Shown here: piece after piece, positions 53,582-63,272 of the stretch | Layout: every line of letters begins with the position of its first letter | Numbering within the stretch: position 1 is the stretch's first letter | The notes under the pieces: generated by a model | Told to the model about the DNA's origin: nothing | Seen by the model: the letters and a program-made list of their open reading frames with translations, nothing else | Databases searched by the model: none | Program-made: the position numbers and the translations under genes | Source: Cupriavidus necator N-1 | GTDB lineage: Bacteria > Pseudomonadota > Gammaproteobacteria > Burkholderiales > Burkholderiaceae | Length of the DNA: 64,000 bases | Assembly (NCBI RefSeq): GCF_000219215.1 | Contig: NC_015723.1 | Coordinates: 2,356,001-2,420,000, forward strand | Reading direction: 5' to 3'

Positions 53582-54808
53582 TCAGCCCGGCTTGCCGTCC
53601 ACCCGCGGGCGCGCAAGCCGCGATGCATAGGTCAGCGCGTAGAGAGCAAACCCCGCTACCCAGCACGCGCCCGCCCCCCAGATCCAATGCAAATACCCGG
53701 CCGGCCATAGCATTGGCCCGAACACGCGCAACACCGCTGCCGCAGCCACCAGCCAGTACGCCGCGGTTTCCGCGCGGCCGGCCACCAGCATGCGGCCGGT
53801 GTGGCCCAGTGCGGTACGCGTGATCATGGCGATGATCGCCACGCCGAGCACGCCCACCGTGAACGCATGCGTCGCCAGCCCCGCCATCACCAGCCCCAGC
53901 GCACCCAGCGCCTGCAGCAGCAGCGCCACCGGCAGCCACGCGTAGGCCAGGTGCAGCACCCACAGGATCGGCCGGTTGCCCACCGCATGGCTGCGCCAGC
54001 CAGCCACGCGCACGGCCAGCACCGCCGCGGCCAGCAATGACAGTGCCGCCGCCAGCCAGCACGGCAAGGGCAGCAGCCCTGCGGCCAGTCCCAGCACCGC
54101 GGCCGGCACCACCATGCGGTCCACCTGCCGGTATTGGCGCAGGCGGAACCCCGGGATCGCGTTGGTCGTGAACATCGGGATGACGCGCTCGCCGATCACC
54201 ACCACGAACAGCGTGACCAGCGCTACGCCGGCGCGGCAGGCCAGCATCGCACCGGCGTCATGGCCGCGCGCCTGCAGCCACAGGCTGGCGATATCGGCCG
54301 TGGCCAGCAGCCACAGCGCCAGGGCCAGCGGATAGTTGCGGCGGTTGCCGGCGCGGGCCAGCGTGCGCGTGAAGGCCAGCGCCGCCAGCGGCAGGAACGC
54401 GCCCTCGATCACGAAGGCCGCCGTGCCCGGCGCCACCCACATGCCCACGCGCCCGGCCAGCCACAGCAGGAAGAGCGCGGCCAGCGCGGCGCCGGTGGGC
54501 GTCGGCTGACCGGTCCAGGCACGCCCCGCGGTGAACAGGAAGCCCACCACGATGGCCGCGGCAAAGCCGAACACCATCTCGTGCGCATGCCAGAACATCG
54601 CCGGCATCACCGGCGCCGGGCCGGCTGCGGCGACGCCCGCCAGCATCGCCGACCACGCCGCGATGGCCAGCGCGGCGAACACCGCCCCGCCCAGGTAGAA
54701 CGGCCGGAAACCCAGCGCAAACAAGGCAAAGCCGCGCGGCGGCGGCCCGGCGGGTGCCTTGCCGGGGGGCGGCGAGCGTCGCGCGGGGAGGATAGGGATG
54801 GTGTCCAT
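53582..54808 (-). CDS. nnrS: NnrS-family haem-copper membrane protein
   Basis: This 408-aa protein has about twelve membrane helices with the family features ALGFRPFYLGGAVFAALAI at the N-terminus, FWHAHEMVFGFAAAIVVGFL, and HAFTVGVLGVAIIAMITRTALGHTGR in the second half; conserved His residues there are probable metal ligands. NnrS is induced by nitric oxide and protects against nitrosative stress. It is divergent from narK1, so it shares the regulatory region 54809-55067 with the nitrate respiration genes. Confidence 0.87.
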   Translation of the reverse strand: MDTIPILPARRSPPPGKAPAGPPPRGFALFALGFRPFYLGGAVFAALAIAAWSAMLAGVAAAGPAPVMPAMFWHAHEMVFGFAAAIVVGFLFTAGRAWTGQPTPTGAALAALFLLWLAGRVGMWVAPGTAAFVIEGAFLPLAALAFTRTLARAGNRRNYPLALALWLLATADIASLWLQARGHDAGAMLACRAGVALVTLFVVVIGERVIPMFTTNAIPGFRLRQYRQVDRMVVPAAVLGLAAGLLPLPCWLAAALSLLAAAVLAVRVAGWRSHAVGNRPILWVLHLAYAWLPVALLLQALGALGLVMAGLATHAFTVGVLGVAIIAMITRTALGHTGRMLVAGRAETAAYWLVAAAAVLRVFGPMLWPAGYLHWIWGAGACWVAGFALYALTYASRLARPRVDGKPG

Positions 54809-54850
54809 GGCTGGCTACGGGAATCAGGTGATGCGGCGCGCGCCGGCTTC

Positions 54851-54955
54851 TTGATCCGGCGCACGGCTTGCCGCAGGTGCGCAAACGGATGCCATTCACG
54901 CTGACTGCACGATAGCACCGCCGCCGCGCCGAAGACCTCCGCCGGTAGAACTACC
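54851..54955. promoter_or_regulatory. nnrS-narK1 shared regulatory region elements
   Basis: It contains an FNR-like half-site TTGAT (54851-54855) without a good second half, and a perfect palindrome GGTAGAACTACC (54944-54955). The latter is about 113 nt before narK1 and contains a TACCTCC heptamer that is near the NarL consensus TACYYMT. Assignments are tentative. Confidence 0.35.
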
Positions 54956-55067
54956 TCCAAAGGCAGGCTGCGCACCCGTGTGCGCTGTGCTGCCGGCGAA
55001 TAGGCAGCACCAGTGGCCGCCCCTACTCTGGCATCACCCCCGCCAAAGTTGACACAGGAGCATGGCC

Positions 55068-56348
55068 ATGGCCACCCAACCACGCGCGCCCGAGCCCGTA
55101 CCGCCCGGTGCCGCAATCACGCTGGCGTCGAGCACTTTCGCCTTCACCATCTGCTTTGCCGTCTGGATGCTGTTCGCCGTCCTCGGCATTCCGCTCAAGC
55201 AGGAACTCGGCCTCAACGACACCGAATTCGGGCTGCTGGCGGCAACCCCCGTGCTGAGCGGCTCGCTGATCCGCGTGCCGCTGGGCATCTGGACCGACCG
55301 CTACGGCGGCCGTATCGTCTTCTTCGTGCTGATGCTGGCCACGGTGATCCCGATCTGGCTGATCTCGTATGCGCACACGCTGTGGCAGCTGCTGGTGCTG
55401 GGCCTGTTCGTCGGCCTGGCGGGCGGCTCGTTCTCGGTCGGCACGCCGTATGTGGCGCGCTGGTTTCCGCGCTCGCGCCAGGGGCTGGCGATGGGTATCT
55501 TCGGCGCCGGCAACTCGGGCGCGGCGCTGACCAAGTTCGTCGCGCCGGCGATGATCCTGGCCGCCGGCACCTGGACCGTGGTGCCGCGCGTGTATTCGGT
55601 GGCGATGCTGGTCACCGCGCTGCTGTTCTGGGTGTGCTCGCGCAGCAACCCGGCGCACCTGGTCAAGTCCAGCGTCGGCTGGCGCGAGCAGCTCGCCGTG
55701 ATGCGCGACCCGCGCGTGTGGCGCTACTCGCAGTACTACTCGGTGGTGTTCGGCGGCTATGTCGGCCTGTCGCTGTGGATGACCAAGTACTACATCGGCG
55801 AATACGGCTTCGACATCAAGACCGCGGCCATCCTCGCTGCCTGCTTCTCGCTGCCCGGCGGCGTGCTGCGCGCCATCGGCGGCTGGATCTCCGACCGCTA
55901 CGGCGCGCACCGCACCACCTGGTGGGTAATGTGGGTGAGCTGGGTCGGCTTCTTCCTGCTGAGCTATCCGCAGACGGATTTCATCATCCAGACCATCAGT
56001 GGCCCGCAGGCCTTCCGCATCGCGCTGACGCCCACCGTCTTCACCTTCCTGCTGTTCGTGGTCGGCATCGCCTTTGCCATCGGCAAGGCCTCGGTCTTCA
56101 AGTTCATCTCCAACGACTTCACGCACAACATCGGCGCGGTCTCGGGCGTGGTGGGCCTGGCCGGCGGGCTGGGCGGCTTCGTGCTGCCGATCCTGTTCGG
56201 CATGCTGGCCGACCTGACCGGCGTGCGCAGCAGCTGCTTCATGCTGATGTACGGCACCGTGTGCGTGAGCCTGGTGTGGATGCACTACAGCCAGCGCGGC
56301 GAGCGCCGGCACAAAGAACAGGCCGTCGGCCTCACCCAGGCCGCCTGA
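55068..56348 (+). CDS. narK1: NarK1-type nitrate/proton transporter (MFS)
   Basis: This 426-aa MFS carrier has 12 helices and the family motif set GSLIRVPLGIWTDRYGGRIVFF and GLAGGSFSVGTPYVARWFP (nitrate signature 1 region, GGSFxxG). It is the NarK1 partner of NarK2 in the usual two-carrier arrangement. AGGAG is 7 nt before the ATG at 55068, better than the ATG at 55062, which is only 1 nt away from it. It opens the nar operon. Confidence 0.9.
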   Translation: MATQPRAPEPVPPGAAITLASSTFAFTICFAVWMLFAVLGIPLKQELGLNDTEFGLLAATPVLSGSLIRVPLGIWTDRYGGRIVFFVLMLATVIPIWLISYAHTLWQLLVLGLFVGLAGGSFSVGTPYVARWFPRSRQGLAMGIFGAGNSGAALTKFVAPAMILAAGTWTVVPRVYSVAMLVTALLFWVCSRSNPAHLVKSSVGWREQLAVMRDPRVWRYSQYYSVVFGGYVGLSLWMTKYYIGEYGFDIKTAAILAACFSLPGGVLRAIGGWISDRYGAHRTTWWVMWVSWVGFFLLSYPQTDFIIQTISGPQAFRIALTPTVFTFLLFVVGIAFAIGKASVFKFISNDFTHNIGAVSGVVGLAGGLGGFVLPILFGMLADLTGVRSSCFMLMYGTVCVSLVWMHYSQRGERRHKEQAVGLTQAA

Positions 56349-56384
56349 CGGCCCCCGTCACGCAAACAACCAAGGCACACTGTC

Positions 56385-57770
56385 ATGTCATCTTCCGTAC
56401 TCACCCGCTGGGAGCCCGAGAACAAGGCCTTCTGGCAAACCCAGGGCGAACGCATCGCCTACCGCAACCTGTGGATCTCAATCCCGGCGCTGATGCTGGC
56501 CTTCGTGGTCTGGATGCTGTGGAGCGTGGTCGCGGTCAACCTCGACCGCGCCGGCTTCCAGTTCACCAAGAACCAGCTGTTCTGGCTGACCGCGCTGCCG
56601 GCGCTGTCCGGCGCCACGCTGCGCATCTTCTACTCGTTCCTGGTGCCGGTGTTCGGCGGGCGCCGCTTCACCGCGATCTCCACCGCGCTGCTGCTGATCC
56701 CGGCGCTGGGCATGGGCTTCGCGCTGCGCGACCCGTCCACCGGCTACCCGACGCTGCTGGTGCTGGCGCTGCTGTGCGGGCTGGGCGGGGCCAACTTCAG
56801 CTCGTCGATGGCCAATATCAGCTTCTTCTTCCCCAAGGCGAAGAAGGGGCTTGCCACCGGGCTGAATGCGGGTATCGGCAACCTGGGGGTGTCGGTGGTG
56901 CAGTTCGTCACGCCGCTGGTGGTGTCGGTGGCCATCTTCGGCGCGCTTGGCGGCGAGCCGCAGCAGTACCAGGCCAATGGCGTCACGCGCGACCTGTGGC
57001 TGCAGAACGCCGGCTTCATCTGGGTGCCGTTCATCATCGTCTCGGCGCTGGCGGCGTGGTTCGGCATGCATGACATCGCGGACGCCAAGGCCTCGTTTGC
57101 CGAGCAGGCCGTGATCTTCAAGCGCAAGCACAACTGGCTGATGTGCTGGCTGTACGTGGGCACCTTCGGCTCGTTCATCGGCTTCTCGGCGGGGCTGGCG
57201 CTGCTGACCAAGTCGCAGTTCCCCGGAGTGAACCCGACCGCCTATGCCTTCCTGGGGCCACTGGTGGGCGCGCTGACGCGGCCGGTGGGCGGCTGGATCT
57301 CCGACAAGCTCGGCGGTGCGCGCGTCACGCTGTGGACCTTCGTCGGCATGATCGCGGCAGTATTCGCGGTACTGGCGACGCTGCCGCATGACGGCGCCGG
57401 CGGCAACTTCACCTTCTTCCTGGCCGCCTTCATCGCGTTGTTCGCGCTAACCGGCATCGGCAATGGCTCGACCTTCCGCATGATCCCCGTGATCTTCCTG
57501 ACGGAGCGCCAGCGCGCTGCCGCAGGCAAGGGCGATGCCGCGCAGCGGCAAGCGCTGCAGGAGGCCGGCAAGGAATCCGCGGCGGTACTGGGCTTCTCAG
57601 GCGCGATCGGCGCGTACGGCGGCTTCTTTATCCCCAAGAGCTTCGGCACCTCGCTGGAGCTAACCGGCGCACCGGATGCCGCGCTGTACTGCTTTATCGC
57701 CTTCTACGTCAGCTGCGTGCTGGTGACGTGGTGGCACTACGCGCGCCGCAACGCCCCCATGCCCTGCTGA
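56385..57770 (+). CDS. narK2: NarK2-type nitrate/nitrite antiporter (MFS)
   Basis: This 461-aa MFS carrier has an opening RIAYRNLWISIPALMLAFVVWMLW and GLGGANFSSSMANISFFFPKAKKG (nitrate signature), plus ALTGIGNGSTFRMIPVIFL (second signature). It is longer than NarK1 because of an extra loop near GVTRDLWLQNAGFIWVPF. It exports nitrite in exchange for nitrate. It starts 36 bp after narK1. Confidence 0.92.
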   Translation: MSSSVLTRWEPENKAFWQTQGERIAYRNLWISIPALMLAFVVWMLWSVVAVNLDRAGFQFTKNQLFWLTALPALSGATLRIFYSFLVPVFGGRRFTAISTALLLIPALGMGFALRDPSTGYPTLLVLALLCGLGGANFSSSMANISFFFPKAKKGLATGLNAGIGNLGVSVVQFVTPLVVSVAIFGALGGEPQQYQANGVTRDLWLQNAGFIWVPFIIVSALAAWFGMHDIADAKASFAEQAVIFKRKHNWLMCWLYVGTFGSFIGFSAGLALLTKSQFPGVNPTAYAFLGPLVGALTRPVGGWISDKLGGARVTLWTFVGMIAAVFAVLATLPHDGAGGNFTFFLAAFIALFALTGIGNGSTFRMIPVIFLTERQRAAAGKGDAAQRQALQEAGKESAAVLGFSGAIGAYGGFFIPKSFGTSLELTGAPDAALYCFIAFYVSCVLVTWWHYARRNAPMPC

Positions 57771-57784
57771 CCGTCTCGCCGGCC

Positions 57785-57808
57785 GGACTAGTTCTGTCGA
57801 ACTAGTCC
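57785..57808. promoter_or_regulatory. Perfect inverted repeat between narK2 and narG
   Basis: 10-bp arms GGACTAGTTC / GAACTAGTCC surround TGTC, 15 nt after the narK2 stop and 150 nt before narG. It may be an operator for an internal narG promoter, or an attenuating hairpin. The half GAACTA also occurs in the palindrome before narK1. Confidence 0.45.
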
Positions 57809-57958
57809 CGCGCGCGGCACCTAGCCCGATCGCCATGCGGCGGCTGTTCCACCAGCGAATTGGCTGCCGCCCGCCTCCCCCATAAGCTGAGGGTGTCCCT
57901 GCAAAGCGCCTGAAACCACCGGAGCGCCCGCAGCAAAGCACTCGCGGAGAACAAAGCA

Positions 57959-60900
57959 ATGAGTCATTTCCTGGATCGACTGAAGTTCATGTCGCGCGTC
58001 AAGTCCACCTATGCGGACGGCCACGGCGCGGTGGTGAACGAGGACCGCAAGTGGGAAGACGGCTACCGCAGCCGCTGGCAGCACGACAAGATCGTGCGCT
58101 CGACCCACGGCGTGAACTGCACCGGCTCCTGCTCGTGGAAGGTCTACGTGAAGAACGGCCTGATCACGTGGGAGACCCAGCAGACCGACTATCCGCGCAC
58201 GCGCCCGGACCTGCCCAACCATGAGCCGCGCGGCTGCCCGCGCGGCGCCTCGTACAGCTGGTACGTCTACTCCGCGCAGCGCGTCAAGTACCCGATGATC
58301 CGCGGCCGCCTGATGGAGATGTGGCGCGAGGCCCGCAAGACCATGGACCCCGTCGCCGCGTGGGAATCGATCAGCCAGGACCCGGTCAAGGCCGCCCGCT
58401 ACAAAAGCGTGCGCGGACTGGGCGGCTTCGTGCGTGCGGACTGGAACACGGCGACCGAGATGATCGCGGCGGCCAATGCCTTCACCGTGAAGAAGTTCGG
58501 CCCGGACCGCGTGATCGGCTTCTCGCCGATTCCCGCCATGTCGATGGTGTCCTATGCCGCCGGCGCACGCTATCTGAGCCTGCTGGGCGGCGCCTGCCTG
58601 TCCTTCTATGACTGGTACTGCGACCTGCCGCCGGCCAGCCCCCAGGTCTGGGGCGAACAGACCGACGTGCCGGAATCGGCCGACTGGTACAACTCCACCT
58701 ACCTGATGGTGTGGGGCTCCAACGTGCCGCAGACGCGCACCCCGGACGCACACTTCTACACCGAAGTCCGCTACAAGGGCACCAAGACCGTGGCGGTCTC
58801 TTCCGACTTCGGCGAGATGGTCAAGTTCGGCGACATCTGGCTCGCGCCGAAGCAAGGCACCGACGCCGCGCTGGCGATGGCCATGGGCCACGTGGTGCTG
58901 AAGGAATTCCACGCCAGCGGCAAGTCCGCGTACTTCCGCGATTACGTGAAGCAGTACACCGACATGCCGATGCTGGTGCTGCTGCGTGAGAACCAGGGCA
59001 CGCTGGTGCCGGATCACTTCCTGCGCGCCTCGCACCTGGCCAATAACCTCGGCGAAGCCAACCATCCCGAGTGGAAGACCCTGCAGATTGACGACGCCAC
59101 CGGCGAGATCGTCGCGCCCAACGGCTCGATCGGCTTCCGCTGGGGTGAAGCCGCGCACAACGGCGGTGAGAAGGTGGGCCGCTGGAACCTGGAGATGAAG
59201 GATGGCGGCAGCGGCCGCACGATCGATCCGCGCCTGTCGCTGGTCAGCCAGCAGGATGAAGTGGTCGAAGTCGGCTTCCCCTACTTCGGCGGCGAACACG
59301 ACGAGCTGCTGCGCCGCCGCGTGCCGGCCCGCCGGCTGACGCTGGCTGACGGCAGTACCGCGCTGGTGGCCACCGTATACGACCTGCAGATGGCCAACTA
59401 CGGCGTGGATCAGGGACTCGGCGGCCCGAACGTTGCCGCTTCCTATGACGATGACGTGCCCTACACCCCTGCCTGGCAGGAAAAGCACACCACCGTCCCG
59501 GCCCGCCTGGTAACGCAGGTAGCGCGCGAGTTCGCCGACAACGCCGACCGCACGCAAGGCAAGAGCATGGTGATCGTCGGTGCCGCGCTCAACCACTGGT
59601 ACCACAACGACATGATCTACCGCGGCATCATCAACCTGCTGATGATGTGCGGCTGCATCGGCAAGAGCGGCGGCGGCTGGGCCCACTACGTCGGGCAGGA
59701 AAAGCTGCGCCCGCAGTTTGGCTGGGCCCCGCTGGCCTTCGGCCTCGACTGGTCGCGCCCGCCGCGCCAGATGAACGGCACTTCGTTCTTCTACAACCAC
59801 ACCAGCCAGTGGCGCCACGAGAAGCTGGGCGTCGACGAGATCCTGTCGCCGACCGCCGACCGCAAGCGCTACGACGGCCTCTCGCTGCTGGACCTGAACG
59901 CCCGCTCCGAACGCATGGGCTGGCTGCCGTCGGCACCGCAGCTCGGCAGCAATCCGCTCGACGTGGTCGATGCGGCGGAGCGCGCCGGCCAGGACCCGGT
60001 GGCCTACACCGTCGAACAGCTCAAGTCCGGCCAGCTGCAGTTCGCCTGCGACGACCCCGACAACCCGGCCAACTTCCCGCGCAATATGTTCGTGTGGCGC
60101 TCGAACATCCTGGGCAGCTCGGGCAAGGGCCATGAGTACTTCCTGAAGTATCTGCTCGGCACGCAGAACGCCGTATTCGGCGACGAGAACGATGCGATCA
60201 CGCCGAGCGAGGTCAACGTACGCCCGGCCGCCGAAGGCAAGCTGGACCTGCTGACTGTGCTGGACTTCCGCATGAGCACCACCTGCCTGTATGGCGACAT
60301 CGTGCTGCCGACGGCGACCTGGTACGAGAAGGACGACCTCAACACGTCCGACATGCACCCGTTCATCCACCCGCTGTCCGAAGCCGTGCAGCCGCTTTGG
60401 GAAAGCAAGACCGACTGGGAGATCTACAAGGCCATCGCGAAGAAGTTCAGCGAGATCGCCGGGCCCTACCTCGGCACGCGCAAGGACCTGGTGTGCACGC
60501 CGCTGCTGCACGACACCCCGGGCGAACTGGGCCAGCCGTTCGAGCCCAAGGACTGGAAGGCCGGCGAATGCGACCTGATCCCCGGCAAGACCGCGCCGTC
60601 GATGACCGTGGTGGAACGCAACTATGCGGACATCTACAAGAAGTTCACCTCGATCGGGCCGCTGCTGGACAAGCTCGGCAATGGCGGCAAGGGCATCAAC
60701 TGGAACACCCAGCATGAAGTGAAGGAGATCGGCCAGCTCAGCCACACCGTGAAGGAACCAGGCGTCAGCCAGGGCCGCCCGCGGCTGGAAAGCGCGATCG
60801 ACGCCGCCGAGATGATCCTGACCTTCGCGCCCGAGACCAACGGCCATGTCGCCGTCAAGGCGTGGGAAGCGCTGTCGAAGATCACCGGACGCGACCACAC

Positions 60901-61696
60901 CCACCTGGCCGAAGGCCGCGAGCACGACAAAATCCGCTTCCGCGACGTGCAGGCGCAGCCGCGCAAGATCATCTCCGCGCCGACCTGGTCGGGCCTGGAA
61001 TCGGAAGAGGTCAGCTACAACGCCGGCTACACCAACGTGCATGAGCTGATCCCCTGGCGCACGCTGACCGGCCGCCAGCAGTTCTGGCAGGACCACCGCT
61101 GGATGCTGGACTTCGGCGAAGGCGCGTGCGTGTACAAGCCGGCCATCGACACCAAGACCGTGGCGCCGATGCTGGGCAAGAAGCCCAACGGCAATCCGGA
61201 GCTGGTGCTGAACTGGATCACGCCGCACCAGAAGTGGGGCATCCACTCCACCTACTCGGACAACCTGCGCATGCTGACGCTGTCGCGCGGCGGCCCGCAC
61301 GTGTGGATCTCGGAGACGGAGGCCAAGGCCAACGGCATCCGCGACAACGACTGGGTCGAAGTGTTCAACGTCAACGGCACGCTGACCGCCCGCGTGGTGG
61401 TGTCGCAGCGCGTGCCCAAGGGCATGTGCCTGATGTACCACGCCCAGGAAAAGATCGTGAACGTGCCCGGCGCCGAAACCAGTGGCATGCGCGGCGGCAT
61501 CCATAACTCGGTCACGCGCGCCGTGACCAAGCCCACCCACATGATCGGCGGCTACGCGCAGCTGGCCTACGGCTTCAACTACTACGGCACCGTGGGCAGC
61601 AACCGCGACGAGTTCGTGATCCTGCGCAAGATGAAGAAGGTCGACTGGCTGGAAGGGCCGCTCGTGGAAAAGACTAAGGAAGGAGCCTCGCAATGA
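57959..61696 (+). CDS. narG: Respiratory nitrate reductase alpha subunit
   Basis: This 1245-aa molybdopterin subunit reduces nitrate to nitrite with quinol electrons. Visible are the His/Cys FS0 cluster region (HGVNCTGSCSWKVYVKNGLI, and Cys in EPRGCPRGASYSW) and the Mo-ligand Asp in YDWYCDLPPASPQVWGEQTD. Size equals that of E. coli NarG. There is no Tat cleavage site, as usual for NarG, which is membrane-attached inside the cell. GGAG stands before the ATG; the stop overlaps narH by 4 nt. Confidence 0.97.
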   Translation: MSHFLDRLKFMSRVKSTYADGHGAVVNEDRKWEDGYRSRWQHDKIVRSTHGVNCTGSCSWKVYVKNGLITWETQQTDYPRTRPDLPNHEPRGCPRGASYSWYVYSAQRVKYPMIRGRLMEMWREARKTMDPVAAWESISQDPVKAARYKSVRGLGGFVRADWNTATEMIAAANAFTVKKFGPDRVIGFSPIPAMSMVSYAAGARYLSLLGGACLSFYDWYCDLPPASPQVWGEQTDVPESADWYNSTYLMVWGSNVPQTRTPDAHFYTEVRYKGTKTVAVSSDFGEMVKFGDIWLAPKQGTDAALAMAMGHVVLKEFHASGKSAYFRDYVKQYTDMPMLVLLRENQGTLVPDHFLRASHLANNLGEANHPEWKTLQIDDATGEIVAPNGSIGFRWGEAAHNGGEKVGRWNLEMKDGGSGRTIDPRLSLVSQQDEVVEVGFPYFGGEHDELLRRRVPARRLTLADGSTALVATVYDLQMANYGVDQGLGGPNVAASYDDDVPYTPAWQEKHTTVPARLVTQVAREFADNADRTQGKSMVIVGAALNHWYHNDMIYRGIINLLMMCGCIGKSGGGWAHYVGQEKLRPQFGWAPLAFGLDWSRPPRQMNGTSFFYNHTSQWRHEKLGVDEILSPTADRKRYDGLSLLDLNARSERMGWLPSAPQLGSNPLDVVDAAERAGQDPVAYTVEQLKSGQLQFACDDPDNPANFPRNMFVWRSNILGSSGKGHEYFLKYLLGTQNAVFGDENDAITPSEVNVRPAAEGKLDLLTVLDFRMSTTCLYGDIVLPTATWYEKDDLNTSDMHPFIHPLSEAVQPLWESKTDWEIYKAIAKKFSEIAGPYLGTRKDLVCTPLLHDTPGELGQPFEPKDWKAGECDLIPGKTAPSMTVVERNYADIYKKFTSIGPLLDKLGNGGKGINWNTQHEVKEIGQLSHTVKEPGVSQGRPRLESAIDAAEMILTFAPETNGHVAVKAWEALSKITGRDHTHLAEGREHDKIRFRDVQAQPRKIISAPTWSGLESEEVSYNAGYTNVHELIPWRTLTGRQQFWQDHRWMLDFGEGACVYKPAIDTKTVAPMLGKKPNGNPELVLNWITPHQKWGIHSTYSDNLRMLTLSRGGPHVWISETEAKANGIRDNDWVEVFNVNGTLTARVVVSQRVPKGMCLMYHAQEKIVNVPGAETSGMRGGIHNSVTRAVTKPTHMIGGYAQLAYGFNYYGTVGSNRDEFVILRKMKKVDWLEGPLVEKTKEGASQ

Positions 61697-63243
61697 AGAT
61701 CCGTGCCCAGGTGGCCATGGTGCTGAACCTCGACAAGTGCATCGGCTGCCATACCTGCTCCGTGACCTGCAAGAACGTCTGGACCAGTCGCGACGGCGTC
61801 GAGTACGCCTGGTTCAACAACGTCGAGACCAAGCCCGGTATTGGCTACCCCAAGGAATGGGAGAACCAGGACAAGTGGCAGGGCGGCTGGAAGCGCAACG
61901 CCGACGGCACGCTGGAGCCGCGCCAGGGCGGCAAGCTGAAGATCCTGGCGAACCTGTTCGCCAACCCCAACCTGCCGCAGATCGACGAGTACTACGAGCC
62001 CTTCACCTACGACTACGAGCACCTGCAGAAGGCGCCGCTGGTGCAGACCCCGCCCACCGCTCGCCCGGTGTCGGTGCTGACCGGCCGCAAGATGGAAAAG
62101 ATCGAGTGGGGCCCGAACTGGGAAGACGACCTCGGCGGCGAATTCAGCTCGCGCGGGCGCGACAAGCTCTTCGACGACGTGCAGAAGGAGATGTACTCGA
62201 CCTTCGAGAACACCTTCATGATGTACCTGCCGCGCCTGTGCGAGCACTGCCTGAACCCGGCCTGCGTGGCCTCGTGCCCCTCGGGCTCGATCTACAAGCG
62301 CGAGGACGACGGCATCGTGCTGGTCGACCAGGACAAGTGCCGCGGCTGGCGCATGTGCATCTCGGGCTGCCCGTACAAGAAGATCTACTTCAACTGGCAG
62401 AGCGGCAAGGCCGAGAAATGCCTGTTCTGCTATCCGCGCATCGAGGCCGGCCAGCCCACGGTCTGCTCCGAGACCTGCGTCGGCCGCATCCGCTACCTCG
62501 GCGTGATGCTGTACGACGCCGACCGCATCGAGCAGGCGGCATCGGTGGCCGATGAGCGCGACCTGTACCAGTCGCAGCTCGACGTTTTCCTCGATCCGCA
62601 CGACCCGGCGGTGCAGGCCGAGGCGCTGCGCCAGGGCATTCCGCAAAGCTGGCTGGATGCCGCGCGCAAGTCTCCGGTCTACAAGATGGCGTGCGAGTGG
62701 AAGGTTGCCTTTCCGCTGCACCCGGAGTACCGCACCCTGCCGATGGTCTGGTACATCCCGCCGCTGTCGCCGATCCAGTCGGCGGCCGAGGCCGGCCACA
62801 TGGGCCTGAACGGCGTGATCCCGGACGTAAAGAGCCTGCGCATCCCGGTCAAGTACCTGGCCAACCTGCTGACCGCGGGTGATGTGATGCCGGTGCTGTC
62901 CGCGCTGGACCGCATGCTGGCGATGCGCGCCTACAAGCGCTCGCAGGTGGTGGACGGTGTGCAGGACCTGGGTGTGCTGGAGCAGGTGGGCCTGACGCCC
63001 GCCCAAGTCGAGGACATGTACCAGACCATGGCCATCGCCAACTACGAGGACCGCTTCGTGATTCCGTCCTCGCACAAGGAGATGGTCGAGGACAGCTTCA
63101 ATGACAAGGCCAGCTGCGGCTTCACCTTTGGCAACGGCTGCTCGGGCGGTACTTCGGACGGCTCGCTGTTCGGCAAGAAGCCGCAGGGCAGCGTCCACTT
63201 TGTCGACATGCCCAAGTCGCGCAAGAACGCCGTGATGAGCTGA
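61693..63243 (+). CDS. narH: Respiratory nitrate reductase beta subunit
   Basis: This 516-aa iron-sulfur subunit has four Cys groups: CIGCHTCSVTC, CEHCLNPACVASCPSG, CRGWRMCISGCPYKK (the Trp replacing a Cys marks the 3Fe-4S cluster) and CLFCYPRIEAGQPTVCSETC. It passes electrons from NarI haems to NarG. ATGA overlap with narG. narJ begins in or just after its stop. Confidence 0.97.
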   Translation: MKIRAQVAMVLNLDKCIGCHTCSVTCKNVWTSRDGVEYAWFNNVETKPGIGYPKEWENQDKWQGGWKRNADGTLEPRQGGKLKILANLFANPNLPQIDEYYEPFTYDYEHLQKAPLVQTPPTARPVSVLTGRKMEKIEWGPNWEDDLGGEFSSRGRDKLFDDVQKEMYSTFENTFMMYLPRLCEHCLNPACVASCPSGSIYKREDDGIVLVDQDKCRGWRMCISGCPYKKIYFNWQSGKAEKCLFCYPRIEAGQPTVCSETCVGRIRYLGVMLYDADRIEQAASVADERDLYQSQLDVFLDPHDPAVQAEALRQGIPQSWLDAARKSPVYKMACEWKVAFPLHPEYRTLPMVWYIPPLSPIQSAAEAGHMGLNGVIPDVKSLRIPVKYLANLLTAGDVMPVLSALDRMLAMRAYKRSQVVDGVQDLGVLEQVGLTPAQVEDMYQTMAIANYEDRFVIPSSHKEMVEDSFNDKASCGFTFGNGCSGGTSDGSLFGKKPQGSVHFVDMPKSRKNAVMS

Positions 63244-63272
63244 TGCGTCCCACGAACCGCACGGAGAACAAC

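Noticed and set aside
54944..54955. GGTAGAACTACC as a NorR site
   Set aside because: NorR sites described in Cupriavidus are GGT-N7-ACC; this one has six bases between the triplets and stands alone rather than in the usual group.
57821..61693. 1290-codon open frame opposite narG
   Set aside because: narG is unmistakable on the plus strand; the antisense frame is low-complexity in character and reflects GC-biased third positions.
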